64,000 nucleotides of DNA from Amphritea opalescens (GTDB lineage Bacteria > Pseudomonadota > Gammaproteobacteria > Pseudomonadales > Balneatricaceae), in the NCBI RefSeq assembly GCF_003957515.1, contig NZ_RQXW01000019.1, positions 1 through 64,000 of the forward strand, given 5' to 3'. Of the stretch, positions 36,488 to 46,677 are shown piece by piece. How positions within the stretch are numbered: position 1 is the first letter of the stretch; each line of letters begins with the position of its first letter. Under the pieces are notes generated by a model. The model saw nothing but the letters and a program-made list of their open reading frames with translations, had not been told where the DNA came from and did not search any database. The position numbers were made by a program, and so were the translations under genes.

Positions 36488-39374
36488 TCTAACGGAACTC
36501 ATCTTCATCGCCATCGCTTATCTGACCGCGCTCTTTGGCACCGCCTATATTACGGAACGGGGTTGGATCTCAAAACGGATCATCTATCATCCGGTCACTT
36601 ATGTCCTATCACTGGGCGTATTCACCAGCGTTTGGACCTTTTACGGCACCTTTGCCCTCGCCAAAGAGTCCGGTTATAGCTTTCTCGCCTCTTACCTAGG
36701 CGCGTCGGCGGCCTTTTTCCTTGCGCCGGTCATATTGATTCCCATCCTGCGTATCACCCGTACCTACCAACTGAGCTCATTAGCCGATCTCTTCGCCTTC
36801 CGCTTTCGCTCAGCCACGGCGGGTACGCTTACGGCCATCTTCTCTTTGATCGCCATTCTGCCGTTAATTTCGATTCAGATTCAGGCCGTTTCAGATTCGC
36901 TACACATCCTAAACCAAGACTTTTCCTCCGATCAGATCGCTATCGGGTTCTGCACCCTCATCGCCCTGTTCGCGATTCTTGTCGGCGCTCGAAATCCGTC
37001 TTTACGCTACAACCGTACCGGCTTGATTGTTGCGATGGCCACCGGCTCTCTGATTAAACTGATCGCCATGATCACCATTGCCCTCTATGCACTCTTCGAG
37101 GTGATGGGCGGCCCAGGAGGGCTTGAACAATGGCTGCTACAGCACCCACAAGAGTTGGCGATATTCGATACGCCACTCGATAGTGATATGTGGCGCACCA
37201 TGTTACTGGGCTTTTTCTCCGCCATTATTGTGATGCCGCACACCTTTCATATGATGTTTACCGAAAACACATCATCCAACAGCCTGCACAAAGCCAGTTG
37301 GGGGATGCCTCTCTACCTGCTGATCATGGCACTCGCCGTACCGCCTATTTTATGGGCCGGCATTAAACTAGGCATCGCCGATCAACCCGCCTTTCTGATT
37401 CTCAATCTCGGCATCCAGCTGGATTCTAACTTCCTCACCACCCTCGCCTTTATCGGCGGGCTAACGGCGGCCAGCGGAATCATCATTGTGGCGACGATCT
37501 CAATCGCATCTATGCTGCAAAACCACCTTATTTTGCCCTTGATGCCTCCGCTAGCAACCCAGCGTTTATACTCCAGACTATTGTGGCTGCGACGTATACT
37601 CATTATTGTAATGATGCTTTGCAGCTATCTGTTCTACAGTACCGTGGGACTGAACTACAACCTTCATTGGCTTGGCACGTTAGCCTTCATTACCTTTATG
37701 CAGTTTCTACCCGGCATTCTCGCCACCCTGTTTTGGCCCGGCGCCAACCGCAATGGTTTCTGCCTAGGACTCATTGCGGGCATGGGTATTTGGATTAGCT
37801 CGATGCTAACGGGCTTGCTTGGGGGCGATACTCTCACCGCCGATGCCGTCATTATGGATTATGACAACTGGCATCAGATTGCGATCTATGCGCTGACCGC
37901 CAATATCATTATTTTCCTGCTCACCTCTATCCTCACCCGCAGCTCACAGGAGGAGATCGCCAGCGCCAGTGCTTGCCTACATAACAGCCTGCAACGTCCG
38001 GTAGGGCCACAGCTCAACATTAGCCACAGCGATGAGTTGGTCGAACTGCTCAGCCCCCGGCTAGGAAAAACCACCGCCAAACGCGAGATCGATCAAGCCC
38101 TGCATGAACTCAATCTCGTCAGTGGCGAGCTCAACGCCATCGACCTCGTAAGACTCAGAACCCATACCGAAAGCCGTCTTAGCGCACTCTTCGGGCCGGT
38201 TGAAGCCAGCACCCTGCTCAATCAGCAGATTAAAACAGAGTCTCTAGGCCAATACCGTACGAGGGATATTCACCTGTTAGAGGCGCAACTGGAAACCTAT
38301 CAGACCCGCCTGAGCGGTCTGGCGGCCGAACTCGACAATCTGCGCCGTCATCACCGAATGACACTGCAACGTCTGCCTCTTGGGGCCTGTTCTCTGGATG
38401 AAAAGGGACAGATTATTTTTTGGAATGAGGAGATGGAGCACTTCACCGGACTTCAGGCATCCTTTGTATTAACCCGCAAGCTACTGAATCTGCCAGCGCC
38501 CTGGGGCGAATTACTCAACGACTTCTCGCGGCAAGATAATAACCACCTGTTATCACAACACTTACTGATCAATGATGAGAACTGCTGGCTTAGCCTGCAC
38601 AAAGCCAGCCTCGCCGATGACCCCGAGTCGATGGTGATTCTGCTAGAAAACGAAACCGATAATCAATTGCTGGTCAACCGCCTAACCCATAACGAACGAC
38701 TCGCCTCCATTGGTCGGTTCGCGGCCGGTGTGGCCCATGAGATTGGCAACCCGGTCACCGGTATCGCCTGTTTAGCACAGAACCTCAAGTATGAAACCGA
38801 TGACCCCTATATTCTTGAAAGTGCTGAACAGATCGTCACCCAGACCCAAAGAATTACCCGCATCGTTCAATCACTGGTGCGCTTCGCCCACTCAGGCTTA
38901 AATGATGAACAGCAGCACCTCGAAAAGATCAATCTAAAAGAGCTCACCGACGAAGCGCTACATCTCGTCTCTATGGATAGCCGCGGCCAATCACTGCAAC
39001 TGAATAATAATATTGATAGCTCAATCCATCTTAGCGGCGACCCTCAACGCCTGATGCAGGTATTTATCAACCTGATCAACAATGCCTGCGACGCGTCACC
39101 CGACCATGGCTCGGTCTGGCTGGACGCTACACGCGAGAGTAACTCCGTGGTGATTACCATCACCGATGAGGGTAGCGGCATCTCTGCGGAACACATCAAC
39201 AAACTCTTTGAACCGTTCTTTACCACCAAAGATCCGGGCAAAGGAACCGGTCTGGGGCTGTCATTGGTCTATAACATCATCGAGGAGCATTATGGTAGTA
39301 TTAACGTAGTGAGTCCCGCCAATAAAAATCAGAACAATGGCACTCAGATGGTTATCACCCTCCCGGTCAGTTAA
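36477..39374 (+). CDS. cbrA: Sensor histidine kinase CbrA with SLC5-like transporter domain
   Basis: The 965-residue protein has about 13 N-terminal membrane helices of sodium/solute symporter (SLC5) type (residues 1-500). A linker and a PAS-like domain (about 630-730) follow. The HisKA domain has the phospho-accepting His754 in [12 protein letters not shown], and the HATPase_c domain shows [18 protein letters not shown] and [11 protein letters not shown]. It phosphorylates CbrB in carbon/nitrogen balance control. ATG 36477 is set by GAAGG 10 bases upstream and overlaps cbrX. A TTG at 36447 is less likely. Neighbours gluQRS, cbrB, pcnB match Pseudomonas. Confidence 0.94.
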   Translation: MNFNLTELIFIAIAYLTALFGTAYITERGWISKRIIYHPVTYVLSLGVFTSVWTFYGTFALAKESGYSFLASYLGASAAFFLAPVILIPILRITRTYQLSSLADLFAFRFRSATAGTLTAIFSLIAILPLISIQIQAVSDSLHILNQDFSSDQIAIGFCTLIALFAILVGARNPSLRYNRTGLIVAMATGSLIKLIAMITIALYALFEVMGGPGGLEQWLLQHPQELAIFDTPLDSDMWRTMLLGFFSAIIVMPHTFHMMFTENTSSNSLHKASWGMPLYLLIMALAVPPILWAGIKLGIADQPAFLILNLGIQLDSNFLTTLAFIGGLTAASGIIIVATISIASMLQNHLILPLMPPLATQRLYSRLLWLRRILIIVMMLCSYLFYSTVGLNYNLHWLGTLAFITFMQFLPGILATLFWPGANRNGFCLGLIAGMGIWISSMLTGLLGGDTLTADAVIMDYDNWHQIAIYALTANIIIFLLTSILTRSSQEEIASASACLHNSLQRPVGPQLNISHSDELVELLSPRLGKTTAKREIDQALHELNLVSGELNAIDLVRLRTHTESRLSALFGPVEASTLLNQQIKTESLGQYRTRDIHLLEAQLETYQTRLSGLAAELDNLRRHHRMTLQRLPLGACSLDEKGQIIFWNEEMEHFTGLQASFVLTRKLLNLPAPWGELLNDFSRQDNNHLLSQHLLINDENCWLSLHKASLADDPESMVILLENETDNQLLVNRLTHNERLASIGRFAAGVAHEIGNPVTGIACLAQNLKYETDDPYILESAEQIVTQTQRITRIVQSLVRFAHSGLNDEQQHLEKINLKELTDEALHLVSMDSRGQSLQLNNNIDSSIHLSGDPQRLMQVFINLINNACDASPDHGSVWLDATRESNSVVITITDEGSGISAEHINKLFEPFFTTKDPGKGTGLGLSLVYNIIEEHYGSINVVSPANKNQNNGTQMVITLPVS

Positions 39375-39438
39375 CAGGATTAAGTTTGTAATATAACAAA
39401 CACCTGCGACCCGAGGATAAGAAGCAAAGGTAAACCGA

Positions 39439-40830
39439 ATGAGCCGCATCCTTATCGTCGAAGATGAGTCTATTATACGTTCTGCCCTCCGGCGATTGCT
39501 GGAGCGCAACCATTACACCGTTGACGATGCAGGATCTGTTGACGAAGCGACCAACCAGTTCAACCTCAATGATTACAACCTAATCATCAGTGATCTGCGC
39601 CTACCCGGCGCACCGGGCACCGATCTGATCGATCTCGCTAAAGCGGTACCGGTCGTCATTATGACCAGTTACGCCAGCATGCGCTCCGCCGTCGAAGCCA
39701 TGAAAATGGGCGCGGTGGACTATATCGCCAAACCCTTTGATCACGATGAGATTCTAGAAACCATCGCCAATATCATCAAACTCCGTAGCACTGATGACGA
39801 CACCTCAGCACCGGCAGAGGGTGATAGTCCCAGTGGCAGTAACGAGATGGTCGGCAACTGCACCGCGATGCAAAATCTATTTAAGCGCATCCAGAAAGTC
39901 GCAGGCACCGACGCTACCGTGCTGATTCAAGGCGAATCGGGCACCGGCAAAGAACTCGCGGCCCGGGCGATCCACCAGCAAAGCGCTCGCTCAGGCTCAC
40001 CGATGATCTCCGTTAACTGCGCCTCTATTCCCGAGAGCCTGATTGAATCTGAACTCTTTGGCCATGAAAAAGGCGCGTTTACCGGTGCCGATGCAACCCG
40101 CAATGGCCTGATAGAAGCTGCCCATGGTGGCACACTGTTTCTCGATGAGATCGGCGAACTACCCCTTGAAGCTCAAGCGCGTTTGCTGCGATTCCTACAG
40201 GAGAGTGAAATCCGTCGAGTTGGCTCGGTAAAATCGATCAACGTTGATGTCCGCCTTATTGCAGCGACCCACCGCAATCTCAAAGCGCTAGCCAAAACCG
40301 GCGAGTTTCGAGAAGACCTATACTATCGACTCTACGTCATGGAGCTTCAAATGCCTCCGCTGCGAGAGCGAGGTGAGGATATCATCGATATTGCCCAGCA
40401 ATTCCTACAGAGAAGCTGTAAAAAGCTCGGTTCACCCTTGCTGAAATTCAGCGATGATGCCTGCACAACCATGATCCGCTACCGCTGGCCAGGTAATGTG
40501 CGCGAACTACAAAATGCGATCGAACGGGCGGTTATTCTGGCTGATGATCATATGATTACCACCGACCTGCTTGGTCTCGATATCGAACCCGACTCCTTAG
40601 CCGAACTGGAATCAAGCTTTGCCAGCGGCCACTCATTGGTTGCTGAAACCGACACTAGAGAGCGACGCGGCGACCAAAACCTCTCTCTAGACGATTATTT
40701 TCAGCGCTTCGTCTTGGAAAATCAGGATTCAATGAGCGAGACCAAGCTGGCGAAGAAATTAGGCGTGAGCCGCAAGTGCTTATGGGAGCGGCGACAAAAG
40801 CTGGGAATTCCACGCAAACCGAAAGAATAA
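39439..40830 (+). CDS. cbrB: Sigma-54-dependent response regulator CbrB
   Basis: The 463-residue NtrC-type activator has a receiver domain with D52 in IISDLRLPG and an AAA+ domain with Walker A GESGTGKE. The sigma-54 contact loop is intact ([13 protein letters not shown]), with Walker [16 protein letters not shown]-terminal Fis-type helix-turn-helix ([20 protein letters not shown]) completes it. Phosphorylated by CbrA, it opens sigma-54 promoters. The next gap holds both candidate binding sites and a sigma-54 promoter. Confidence 0.95.
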   Translation: MSRILIVEDESIIRSALRRLLERNHYTVDDAGSVDEATNQFNLNDYNLIISDLRLPGAPGTDLIDLAKAVPVVIMTSYASMRSAVEAMKMGAVDYIAKPFDHDEILETIANIIKLRSTDDDTSAPAEGDSPSGSNEMVGNCTAMQNLFKRIQKVAGTDATVLIQGESGTGKELAARAIHQQSARSGSPMISVNCASIPESLIESELFGHEKGAFTGADATRNGLIEAAHGGTLFLDEIGELPLEAQARLLRFLQESEIRRVGSVKSINVDVRLIAATHRNLKALAKTGEFREDLYYRLYVMELQMPPLRERGEDIIDIAQQFLQRSCKKLGSPLLKFSDDACTTMIRYRWPGNVRELQNAIERAVILADDHMITTDLLGLDIEPDSLAELESSFASGHSLVAETDTRERRGDQNLSLDDYFQRFVLENQDSMSETKLAKKLGVSRKCLWERRQKLGIPRKPKE

Positions 40831-40871
40831 AGCCGCCAACCACATATGAGCGTCTCACCTTGGCGAAAAAG

Positions 40872-40955
40872 TGTTACTTATCCCCCACGAAGCAAGTGCA
40901 GCATGTGTAGAAAGGTAACAGTTTTTGTTACCTTCCTCGGTAACACCGGGTAACA
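40872..40955 (+). promoter_or_regulatory. Cluster of five TGTTAC/GTAACA half-sites, candidate CbrB enhancer
   Basis: TGTTAC occurs at 40872-40877 and 40926-40931. Its complement GTAACA occurs at 40915-40920, 40940-40945 and 40950-40955. CbrB of Pseudomonas is described as binding TGTTAC/GTAACA inverted pairs upstream of crcZ, so this is the expected motif in the expected place. It lies 50-135 bases before the sigma-54 promoter. The spacing between arms here (8 or 18 bases for the nearest pairs) does not exactly match the published form as I recall it. Confidence 0.7.
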
Positions 40956-41006
40956 AAAAAGGCACAAAAACAATAAAAACCATTAAAAACATATAGTTAT
41001 AATAAC

Positions 41007-41022
41007 TGGCACAGCAAGTGCT
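41007..41022 (+). promoter_or_regulatory. Sigma-54 (-24/-12) promoter
   Basis: TGGCACAGCAAGTGCT has the -24 GG and -12 GC separated by exactly 10 bases, and a full TGGCAC block. The -12 side reads GTGCT instead of the usual TTGCA/T. Transcription would start near 41033, inside the non-coding gap and heading toward pcnB. Confidence 0.8.
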
Positions 41023-41032
41023 ATTATTAAGA

Positions 41033-41243
41033 CAAGAAGAAAAAAAACACTTACTGCTAATAATCATAATAAAAATAAAACCCAGATGATTAGTTGATAA
41101 GTATCTTGCCTCGAATAAAAATAAAAATGAGGCTCTACAAGCTGATCGCTGAATTGACACCCAATACAACGGTCCCGAATCAGTGCTATTAGAAACAAAA
41201 ACAACAAGCTAATACTGAGTTGTTGTCTAACAGCGATCAGCTT
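41033..41243 (+). ncRNA. crcZ: CrcZ-like Hfq-titrating regulatory RNA (proposed)
   Basis: The stretch lies between cbrB and pcnB downstream of a sigma-54 promoter and has no plus-strand frame. It carries several A-rich tracts like the Hfq/Crc-binding motifs of Pseudomonas CrcZ: around 41033-41048, 41059-41080, 41113-41129 and 41191-41207 (AAACAAAAACAACAA). A 13-bp stem, AAGCTGATCGCTG (41139-41151) with CAGCGATCAGCTT (41231-41243), would close the last part. In Pseudomonas, CbrB-activated CrcZ binds Hfq and lifts catabolite repression. Homology is by synteny and architecture, not by base identity. The 3' end is not determined; no T-run follows the stem, so the RNA may extend further toward 41330. 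Confidence 0.72.
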
Positions 41244-41385
41244 ACCCCCTCTCCTTTCTCTGTATCAAAACTCCCTGCCATCCGACAGCAAAGATCATAT
41301 AAACTACGGCTTTAACTACGCTTTTTGATTGTATTTTGTGCTATTATTCTGCGCTCTTATTTCTGCGTAAGTTTCTCAGTAAGAT
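41244..41385 (+). other. Gap before pcnB
   Basis: There is a pyrimidine-rich patch (CCCCCTCTCCTTTCTC) and later a direct repeat AACTACG (about 41300-41320), followed by CTTTTTGATTG. This may hold the RNA's end or the pcnB promoter. No clear terminator is seen. Confidence 0.35.
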
Positions 41386-42798
41386 ATGGACAAAAACTCA
41401 TCACCTATAGGCTCGTTTATCCGTAAACTATTCGGTAGTAATCGAAAGCAATCAGCCGGCAAAGCCAGCCCGCAAAACAGTGGCCCAGTGCTTATCCCTG
41501 AAGAGATCCACCGAATCCCCCGCAGGCGGCTAAACGATGCGGCGATGAAAACAGCCTATCACTTGCAGGATGAGGGCTATGAAGGCTACCTCGTCGGCGG
41601 CTGTATCCGCGATCTACTCATGGATAAAGAACCCAAAGACTTCGATGTCGCCACCAATGCCACCCCCGAACAGGCACATGCGATCTTTCGTCGCTCACGT
41701 CTGATCGGTCGACGCTTTAAGCTACTGCATGTACGCTTTGGTCGAGATATGATCGAAGTGGCCACTTTCCGTGCCAGTCATGACAGCCAGCCGAAAAACA
41801 GCGATGGTGAACACGGCCGTCAAAATGATAGCGGCATGATCGTCCGGGATAATGTCTACGGCACTATCGAAGAAGATGCTCTACGGCGCGACTTCACCGT
41901 TAACGCCCTCTACTATTGCCCTAAAGATCACTGCGTTTACGACTTCACCAACGGTTTTAATGACCTGCAGAATCGCACGCTAAGAATGATTGGCGATCCA
42001 GATTCCCGTTACCGTGAAGACCCTGTGCGCATGCTTCGCGCGGCACGCTTTGCCGCTAAACTGGGTTTTACTATTGAACCGGCGACCGAAGCCCCCTTAT
42101 ATGAGCTAGGCTATCTGCTCAAAGATATTGCTCCGGCGCGACTGTTCGATGAAGTACTAAAAATATTTCAATCCGGCCACGGCATCGAATCCTTTCATCA
42201 GTTCCGCAAATACGGCCTGTTAGAGCATGTTTTCCGTCAGACGGCGGCCTGCCTTGATGACCCACAAGGTCAGCCTGTTGAACAACTGATACTGAACGCC
42301 TTACAGAATACCGACCGACGCTTACAGCAGAACAAAAGCGTCACCCCGGCCTTTCTGTTCGCAGCGCTACTCTGGTACCCAATGCAGCGGCGCATGACGC
42401 AGCTGCAGAAGAATGATGGTATGCACACGGTGCCTGCCATGCACGAAGCCGCTAATCAGATTCTATCTGAACAGATACAGCAAACGGCGATTCCTCGGCG
42501 CTTTTCCACCCCGATCCGCGAGATCTGGGAGTTACAATTCCGCCTGCCGCGTCGTCAAGGTAAACGTGCCGACCGACTCATGGAACACCCGCGCTTTAGA
42601 GCCGCCTATGATCTGCTGATGTTGCGTGAAAATAGTGGTGAAGATCTCGAAGGATTGGGTAAATGGTGGACAGACTACCAAACTCAAAACCCACAGATCC
42701 GCAGCCATATGTCCCGCGAAGTACCTAAGGATGAGGCACCAAAACGTCGCAGACGTCGCCGCAGCCCCGGTAAAAAACCTGAGCAGAACAATGGCTGA
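41386..42798 (+). CDS. pcnB: Poly(A) polymerase I
   Basis: The 470-residue nucleotidyltransferase has the catalytic block LVGGCIRDLLMDKEPKDFDVAT (metal aspartates in DFD), RRSRLIGRRFKLLHV, RRDFTVNALYY and REDPVRMLRAARFAAK. A basic C-terminal tail follows (KRRRRRRSPGKK). It adds 3' A-tails that mark RNAs for decay by PNPase and other nucleases. The N-terminus has a basic leader before ILIP-type sequence. Its stop overlaps folK by 8 bases. Confidence 0.95.
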   Translation: MDKNSSPIGSFIRKLFGSNRKQSAGKASPQNSGPVLIPEEIHRIPRRRLNDAAMKTAYHLQDEGYEGYLVGGCIRDLLMDKEPKDFDVATNATPEQAHAIFRRSRLIGRRFKLLHVRFGRDMIEVATFRASHDSQPKNSDGEHGRQNDSGMIVRDNVYGTIEEDALRRDFTVNALYYCPKDHCVYDFTNGFNDLQNRTLRMIGDPDSRYREDPVRMLRAARFAAKLGFTIEPATEAPLYELGYLLKDIAPARLFDEVLKIFQSGHGIESFHQFRKYGLLEHVFRQTAACLDDPQGQPVEQLILNALQNTDRRLQQNKSVTPAFLFAALLWYPMQRRMTQLQKNDGMHTVPAMHEAANQILSEQIQQTAIPRRFSTPIREIWELQFRLPRRQGKRADRLMEHPRFRAAYDLLMLRENSGEDLEGLGKWWTDYQTQNPQIRSHMSREVPKDEAPKRRRRRRSPGKKPEQNNG

Positions 42799-43291
42799 GC
42801 AAGCCCACGCCACATGGACCCGTTGCTATATCGGCCTGGGAAGTAATCTCGAAAACCCAGTGACACAGGTGACGACAGCGCTACTCGAACTTGAACGTTT
42901 AGCTAACTGTCGCGCCCTGACCCATTCCAGCCTATACCGGAGCGATCCAGTTGGCCCACCCGGCCAACCCGACTATATCAATGCCGTCGCCTGCTTAGAA
43001 ACAACGCTGCTGCCTCTCGATCTACTGGATGCTCTACAAGCGATTGAGCAACACCACCAGCGGGTGAGAATACAACATTGGGGGCCTCGCACACTGGATT
43101 TAGACCTCCTCCTGTATGGTGATCAACAGATCAATAACGAGCGTTTAACGGTCCCACACGCCTTTATTCAAGCACGTAACTTTGTACTTTATCCCCTCGC
43201 AGAAATCGCTCCCGACCTGTGGATCACCAGCCAAACAAGCCTAGCAGACTGCCTTAAATGCTGCGAAAACGGCTCTTTAGAACGAATATAG
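42791..43291 (+). CDS. folK: HPPK: 6-hydroxymethyl-dihydropterin pyrophosphokinase
   Basis: The 166-residue enzyme transfers pyrophosphate from ATP to hydroxymethyl-dihydropterin in folate synthesis. Motifs are YIGLGSNLENP, SLYRSDPVGPPGQPDY, NAVACLETTL and WGPRTLDLDLLLYGD. ATG 42791 overlaps the end of pcnB, consistent with coupling. The reading frame is open further upstream but only as a shadow of pcnB. Confidence 0.95.
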   Translation: MAEQAHATWTRCYIGLGSNLENPVTQVTTALLELERLANCRALTHSSLYRSDPVGPPGQPDYINAVACLETTLLPLDLLDALQAIEQHHQRVRIQHWGPRTLDLDLLLYGDQQINNERLTVPHAFIQARNFVLYPLAEIAPDLWITSQTSLADCLKCCENGSLERI

Positions 43292-43335
43292 TCAAACTAA
43301 TTTTATTATAAAACAATAAGTTATAACGTTTTTGC

Positions 43336-43384
43336 TGTCTATGCTCAATAGACAATAGTTAATCCGAAAAGGCCTAGGTATAAT
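43336..43384 (+). promoter_or_regulatory. panB promoter region with inverted repeat
   Basis: TGTCTAT (43336-43342) and ATAGACA (43348-43354) form an inverted repeat with a 5-base spacer. A TATAAT follows at 43379-43384. No good -35 is visible. The repeat could be an operator for the pan genes. Confidence 0.45.
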
Positions 43385-43421
43385 CCCCACCCGTGTGAGT
43401 AATAAATAAGCAGGTTCTCTT

Positions 43422-44216
43422 ATGAGCAGCATTACCCTTCATACCCTAATGGCGCGGAAACAGGCCGGTGAAAAATTTGCAGTTCTCACTGCATACGATG
43501 CCTGTTTCTCTCACCTTATCAGCACCGCGGGTGTTGAAGTGATGTTAGTGGGCGACTCCCTGGGCATGGTACTGCAGGGCAACGATAGTACACTTCCGGT
43601 TACCGTCGAAGAGATGGCATACCACACGGCGGCTGTAAAAGCGGGCAATCAGGGCTCCATGATCATGGCGGATCTACCCTTCATGAGCTACGGCACGCCC
43701 GAACAAGCGATGGACAGTGCTGCGGCATTGATGCAAGCCGGTGCACATATCGTCAAACTGGAAGGCGCCGCTTGGCTGGACGAGACCATCGCCCTGCTAG
43801 CGCAACGTGGCATTCCCGTTTGCGCCCACCTAGGACTCACCCCACAGGCGGTTAACGTCCTCGGTGGCTATAAAATTCAAGGTCGCGATAACAGTGCCGC
43901 CAAACAGATGATTGAAGACGCCGTACGCCTAGAACAGGCCGGTGCAGCCATGCTGCTGCTAGAGTGCGTCCCTTCCCTGTTAGCCGGTGAAATCACGCAA
44001 GCCGTCGATATTCCGGTGATCGGGATAGGCGCGGGTGCTGACACCGATGCGCAAGTACTCGTGATGCACGACATGCTGGGTATTACACCGGGGCGCAGTC
44101 CGAAGTTTGTCAAAAACTTTATGGCGCACAGCAATGATATCGCCGGAGCCTTTAAAGCCTATGCTGACGAAGTTAAGGCAGGCACCTTCCCCGGACCGGA
44201 ACACGGATTCAAGTAA
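43422..44216 (+). CDS. panB: 3-methyl-2-oxobutanoate hydroxymethyltransferase
   Basis: The 264-residue TIM-barrel enzyme forms ketopantoate from alpha-ketoisovalerate and methylene-THF. Signatures: [31 protein letters not shown] (metal aspartate), [24 protein letters not shown] and [21 protein letters not shown]. panC follows after 2 bases. Confidence 0.98.
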   Translation: MSSITLHTLMARKQAGEKFAVLTAYDACFSHLISTAGVEVMLVGDSLGMVLQGNDSTLPVTVEEMAYHTAAVKAGNQGSMIMADLPFMSYGTPEQAMDSAAALMQAGAHIVKLEGAAWLDETIALLAQRGIPVCAHLGLTPQAVNVLGGYKIQGRDNSAAKQMIEDAVRLEQAGAAMLLLECVPSLLAGEITQAVDIPVIGIGAGADTDAQVLVMHDMLGITPGRSPKFVKNFMAHSNDIAGAFKAYADEVKAGTFPGPEHGFK

Positions 44217-44218
44217 TC

Positions 44219-45067
44219 ATGAAAACTATCCACTCTATCGCCGAACTGCGTGATGCTATCGGCGCAGAACGTCGTGCGGGCAAACGCATCGGTTTTGTCC
44301 CAACGATGGGCAATCTCCATACGGGTCATATCCAATTGATCCAACAGTCCAATAATAATGCTGACATCACCGTCGCCAGTATCTTCGTTAACCCGCTGCA
44401 ATTTGGTGAGAACGAAGACCTAGATGCCTATCCTCGAACACTGGAAGCAGATCAGGAAAAGCTCGCACTGGCGAACTGCGATTACCTGTTTGCTCCGACC
44501 ATTAAAGAGATGTACCCCAATGGTCAGGTGATACAAACCCTAATCGAAGTGCCGGGTATCTCTGATATCCATTGTGGTGCCACCCGGCCGGGACATTTTC
44601 GCGGCGTAGCCACCGTAGTATGTAAACTCTTCGGTATTGTTCAGCCCGATGTTGCCATCTTTGGCGAGAAAGATTTTCAACAGCTACTGGTGATTCGCCG
44701 GATGGCAGAAGATCTATTCCTACCCGTCGAGATACAGGGGTCACCCATTGCTCGAGCACAAAGCAATCTGGCGCTGAGTTCCCGTAACGCATACCTGACA
44801 CCTGAAGAGCTGGCCATTGCGCCAATCTTGAATCAAACGATCCGTACGACTATCGCGGAGATAACCGCAGGCCGACGTGATTATCTAACGTTACAGGAAG
44901 AGGCTCAGACAGCTCTCGAGCAAGCCGGTTTTAAACGTGATTATTACTGCATCTCTAAACGTGATGATCTACGACAGGCCGACAGTGACGATACCGAGAT
45001 CATCTTAATCGCCGCGGCTTACCTAGGCAAAGCTCGGCTCATCGACAATATGATGCTCGATCTCTAA
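44219..45067 (+). CDS. panC: Pantothenate synthetase
   Basis: The 282-residue ligase joins pantoate and beta-alanine with ATP. Motifs: FVPTMGNLHTGHIQLI (HxGH), ASIFVNPLQFGENEDLDAYPRT, RPGHFRGVATVVCKLF, FGEKDFQQL and LALSSRNAYLTPEE. The gene completes the panBC operon and is followed by a stem-loop. Confidence 0.98.
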   Translation: MKTIHSIAELRDAIGAERRAGKRIGFVPTMGNLHTGHIQLIQQSNNNADITVASIFVNPLQFGENEDLDAYPRTLEADQEKLALANCDYLFAPTIKEMYPNGQVIQTLIEVPGISDIHCGATRPGHFRGVATVVCKLFGIVQPDVAIFGEKDFQQLLVIRRMAEDLFLPVEIQGSPIARAQSNLALSSRNAYLTPEELAIAPILNQTIRTTIAEITAGRRDYLTLQEEAQTALEQAGFKRDYYCISKRDDLRQADSDDTEIILIAAAYLGKARLIDNMMLDL

Positions 45068-45072
45068 GCCAT

Positions 45073-45104
45073 GATCAGGTGCCGCCGAAGCGTGGCACCT
45101 GATC
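45073..45104 (+). terminator. Stem-loop after panC
   Basis: GATCAGGTGCC (45073-45083) pairs perfectly with GGCACCTGATC (45094-45104), an 11-bp stem. The tail CTCAAAATG has no T-run, so it may work with Rho or as an mRNA 3' stabiliser. Confidence 0.6.
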
Positions 45105-45389
45105 CTCAAAATGCAATTCCCCCGCCCTCTCCACCTTTAGTCTGCTTGGCTATCCGCGAAACACCTGTTAAATTCTCAGGCCGGTGGCAATTTTTATGCT
45201 TCATGTCACCTCGCAGGGCTAACCCCATTGCAGTAGCGTTTTGTCTATGTTGTACTGCACTGCACAAATAAAAATGATTACAAAACAGCTGTAGAGTATC
45301 CCGTGTCAGGTTTCTGACTGACCTGCCATAATTTCGTCACGCTATGTGACTACACTTCTGCAGCAATCTTATAAGCAAGAGGAATAATC
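45105..45389 (+). other. Gap with thiolase promoter region
   Basis: A 66-codon frame at 45071-45271 overlaps the panC stem-loop and has no supporting features, so I treat the gap as non-coding. Near the end an inverted repeat GTCAC-GCTAT-GTGAC (45336-45350) and CAGGT/ACCTG (45307-45325) may bind a regulator. AAGAGGAA precedes ATG 45390. Confidence 0.4.
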
Positions 45390-46571
45390 ATGCGTGATGT
45401 TGTTATTGTAGCTGCTGGCCGTACGGCTGTAGGTAGTTTTAATGGTTCTCTGTCATCCGTTCCTGCCAGCGAGCTCGGCACGATTGTTATTAAAGGGCTG
45501 CTGGAAAAATCCGGTATTGCGGCTGATCAAATTGACGAAGTCATTCTTGGCCAAGTGTTAACGGGTGGCTGCGGCCAAAACCCAGCACGCCAAGCGGCGG
45601 TCAATGCTGGTCTGCCAATTGAAGTACCCGCCATGACGATCAACAAAGTCTGTGGCTCTGGCTTAAAATCTATTCAACTGGCGACTCAAGCGATTCGCTG
45701 TGGCGATGCTGAAATGATCATTGCCGGTGGTCAGGAAAATATGAGCATCTCTGGACATATCCTGCCAAACTCCCGTCAAGGCACCCGTATGGGTGACTGG
45801 AAAATGGTTGATACCATGATCAAAGACGGCCTATGGGATGCGTTCAACGACTATCACATGGGTATCACCACTGAGAACATTGTCGACAAGTATGGTTTCA
45901 GCCGTGAAGAGCAGGATGTCTTTGCTGCAGCCTCTCAGAACAAAGCAGAAGCCGCTGTCACCTCTGGCAAGTTCAAAGATGAGATCATCCCCGTTGTGAT
46001 GCCTCAGCGTAAAGGCGATCCTATTGTGTTTGATACCGATGAGCAGCCTCGTTTTGGCGTCACGGCAGAAGCACTGGGTAAACTGCGTCCAGCCTTCAAA
46101 AAAGATGGCACAGTCACCGCCGGTAACTCTTCTACCATCAACGATGGTGCTGCGGCCGTTATTCTCTGTTCTGCAGAGAAAGCTGCTGAGCTGGGTCTAC
46201 CTGTATTGGCAACCATCAAGGCTTATGCGTCTGCGGGTGTTGATCCATCGATCATGGGTACAGGTCCAATCTGCGCGACTCAGAAAGCTCTCGAAAAAGC
46301 TGGCTGGACCGTTGATGACCTAGAGTTGATTGAAGCGAACGAAGCTTTCGCGGCTCAGGCTCTGTCGGTTAACAAAGAACTCGGCTGGGACACCACCTTG
46401 GTTAACGTGAACGGCGGCGCTATCGCCTTAGGCCACCCAATCGGTGCTTCAGGCTGCCGTATCTTCGTTTCCCTACTGCACGAGATGGCTCGTCGCGATG
46501 CTAAAAAAGGCTTGGCGACACTCTGTATCGGTGGTGGTATGGGTACTGCGCTAGCGATCGAACGCAGCTAA
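45390..46571 (+). CDS. Acetyl-CoA C-acetyltransferase (thiolase II)
   Basis: The 393-residue enzyme has the nucleophile cysteine in [15 protein letters not shown] (about 89), [10 protein letters not shown], the histidine block [15 protein letters not shown] and the C-terminal [14 protein letters not shown] (active-site cysteine). It condenses or cleaves acetoacetyl-CoA. No phaB, atoA or other ketone-body genes lie beside it, so whether it serves polyhydroxybutyrate synthesis or degradation is open. It is monocistronic with its own terminator. Confidence 0.95.
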   Translation: MRDVVIVAAGRTAVGSFNGSLSSVPASELGTIVIKGLLEKSGIAADQIDEVILGQVLTGGCGQNPARQAAVNAGLPIEVPAMTINKVCGSGLKSIQLATQAIRCGDAEMIIAGGQENMSISGHILPNSRQGTRMGDWKMVDTMIKDGLWDAFNDYHMGITTENIVDKYGFSREEQDVFAAASQNKAEAAVTSGKFKDEIIPVVMPQRKGDPIVFDTDEQPRFGVTAEALGKLRPAFKKDGTVTAGNSSTINDGAAAVILCSAEKAAELGLPVLATIKAYASAGVDPSIMGTGPICATQKALEKAGWTVDDLELIEANEAFAAQALSVNKELGWDTTLVNVNGGAIALGHPIGASGCRIFVSLLHEMARRDAKKGLATLCIGGGMGTALAIERS

Positions 46572-46592
46572 ACCTCGCTAAACTGTTGTAAC

Positions 46593-46622
46593 AAAAAACG
46601 CGGCCCAATAGCCGCGTTTTTT
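46593..46622 (+). terminator. Terminator of the thiolase gene
   Basis: ACGCGGC pairs with GCCGCGT across CCAATA, extended by A6/T6. It could also end transcription of the minus-strand gene at 46678. Confidence 0.92.
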
Positions 46623-46677
46623 ATGTCTGTCATTCACGCTTTCATGCGTCAGAGATTCATCGCGAGCGAGGCCCCAA

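Noticed and set aside
40855-41169. Minus-strand frame of 104 codons opposite the proposed CrcZ-like RNA
   Set aside because: It covers the sigma-54 promoter and A-rich tracts, gives a low-complexity Phe/Ile/Ser-rich product, and has no support from neighbours.
45071-45271. 66-codon frame after panC
   Set aside because: It begins inside the panC stem-loop, has no ribosome-binding site and no recognisable domain.
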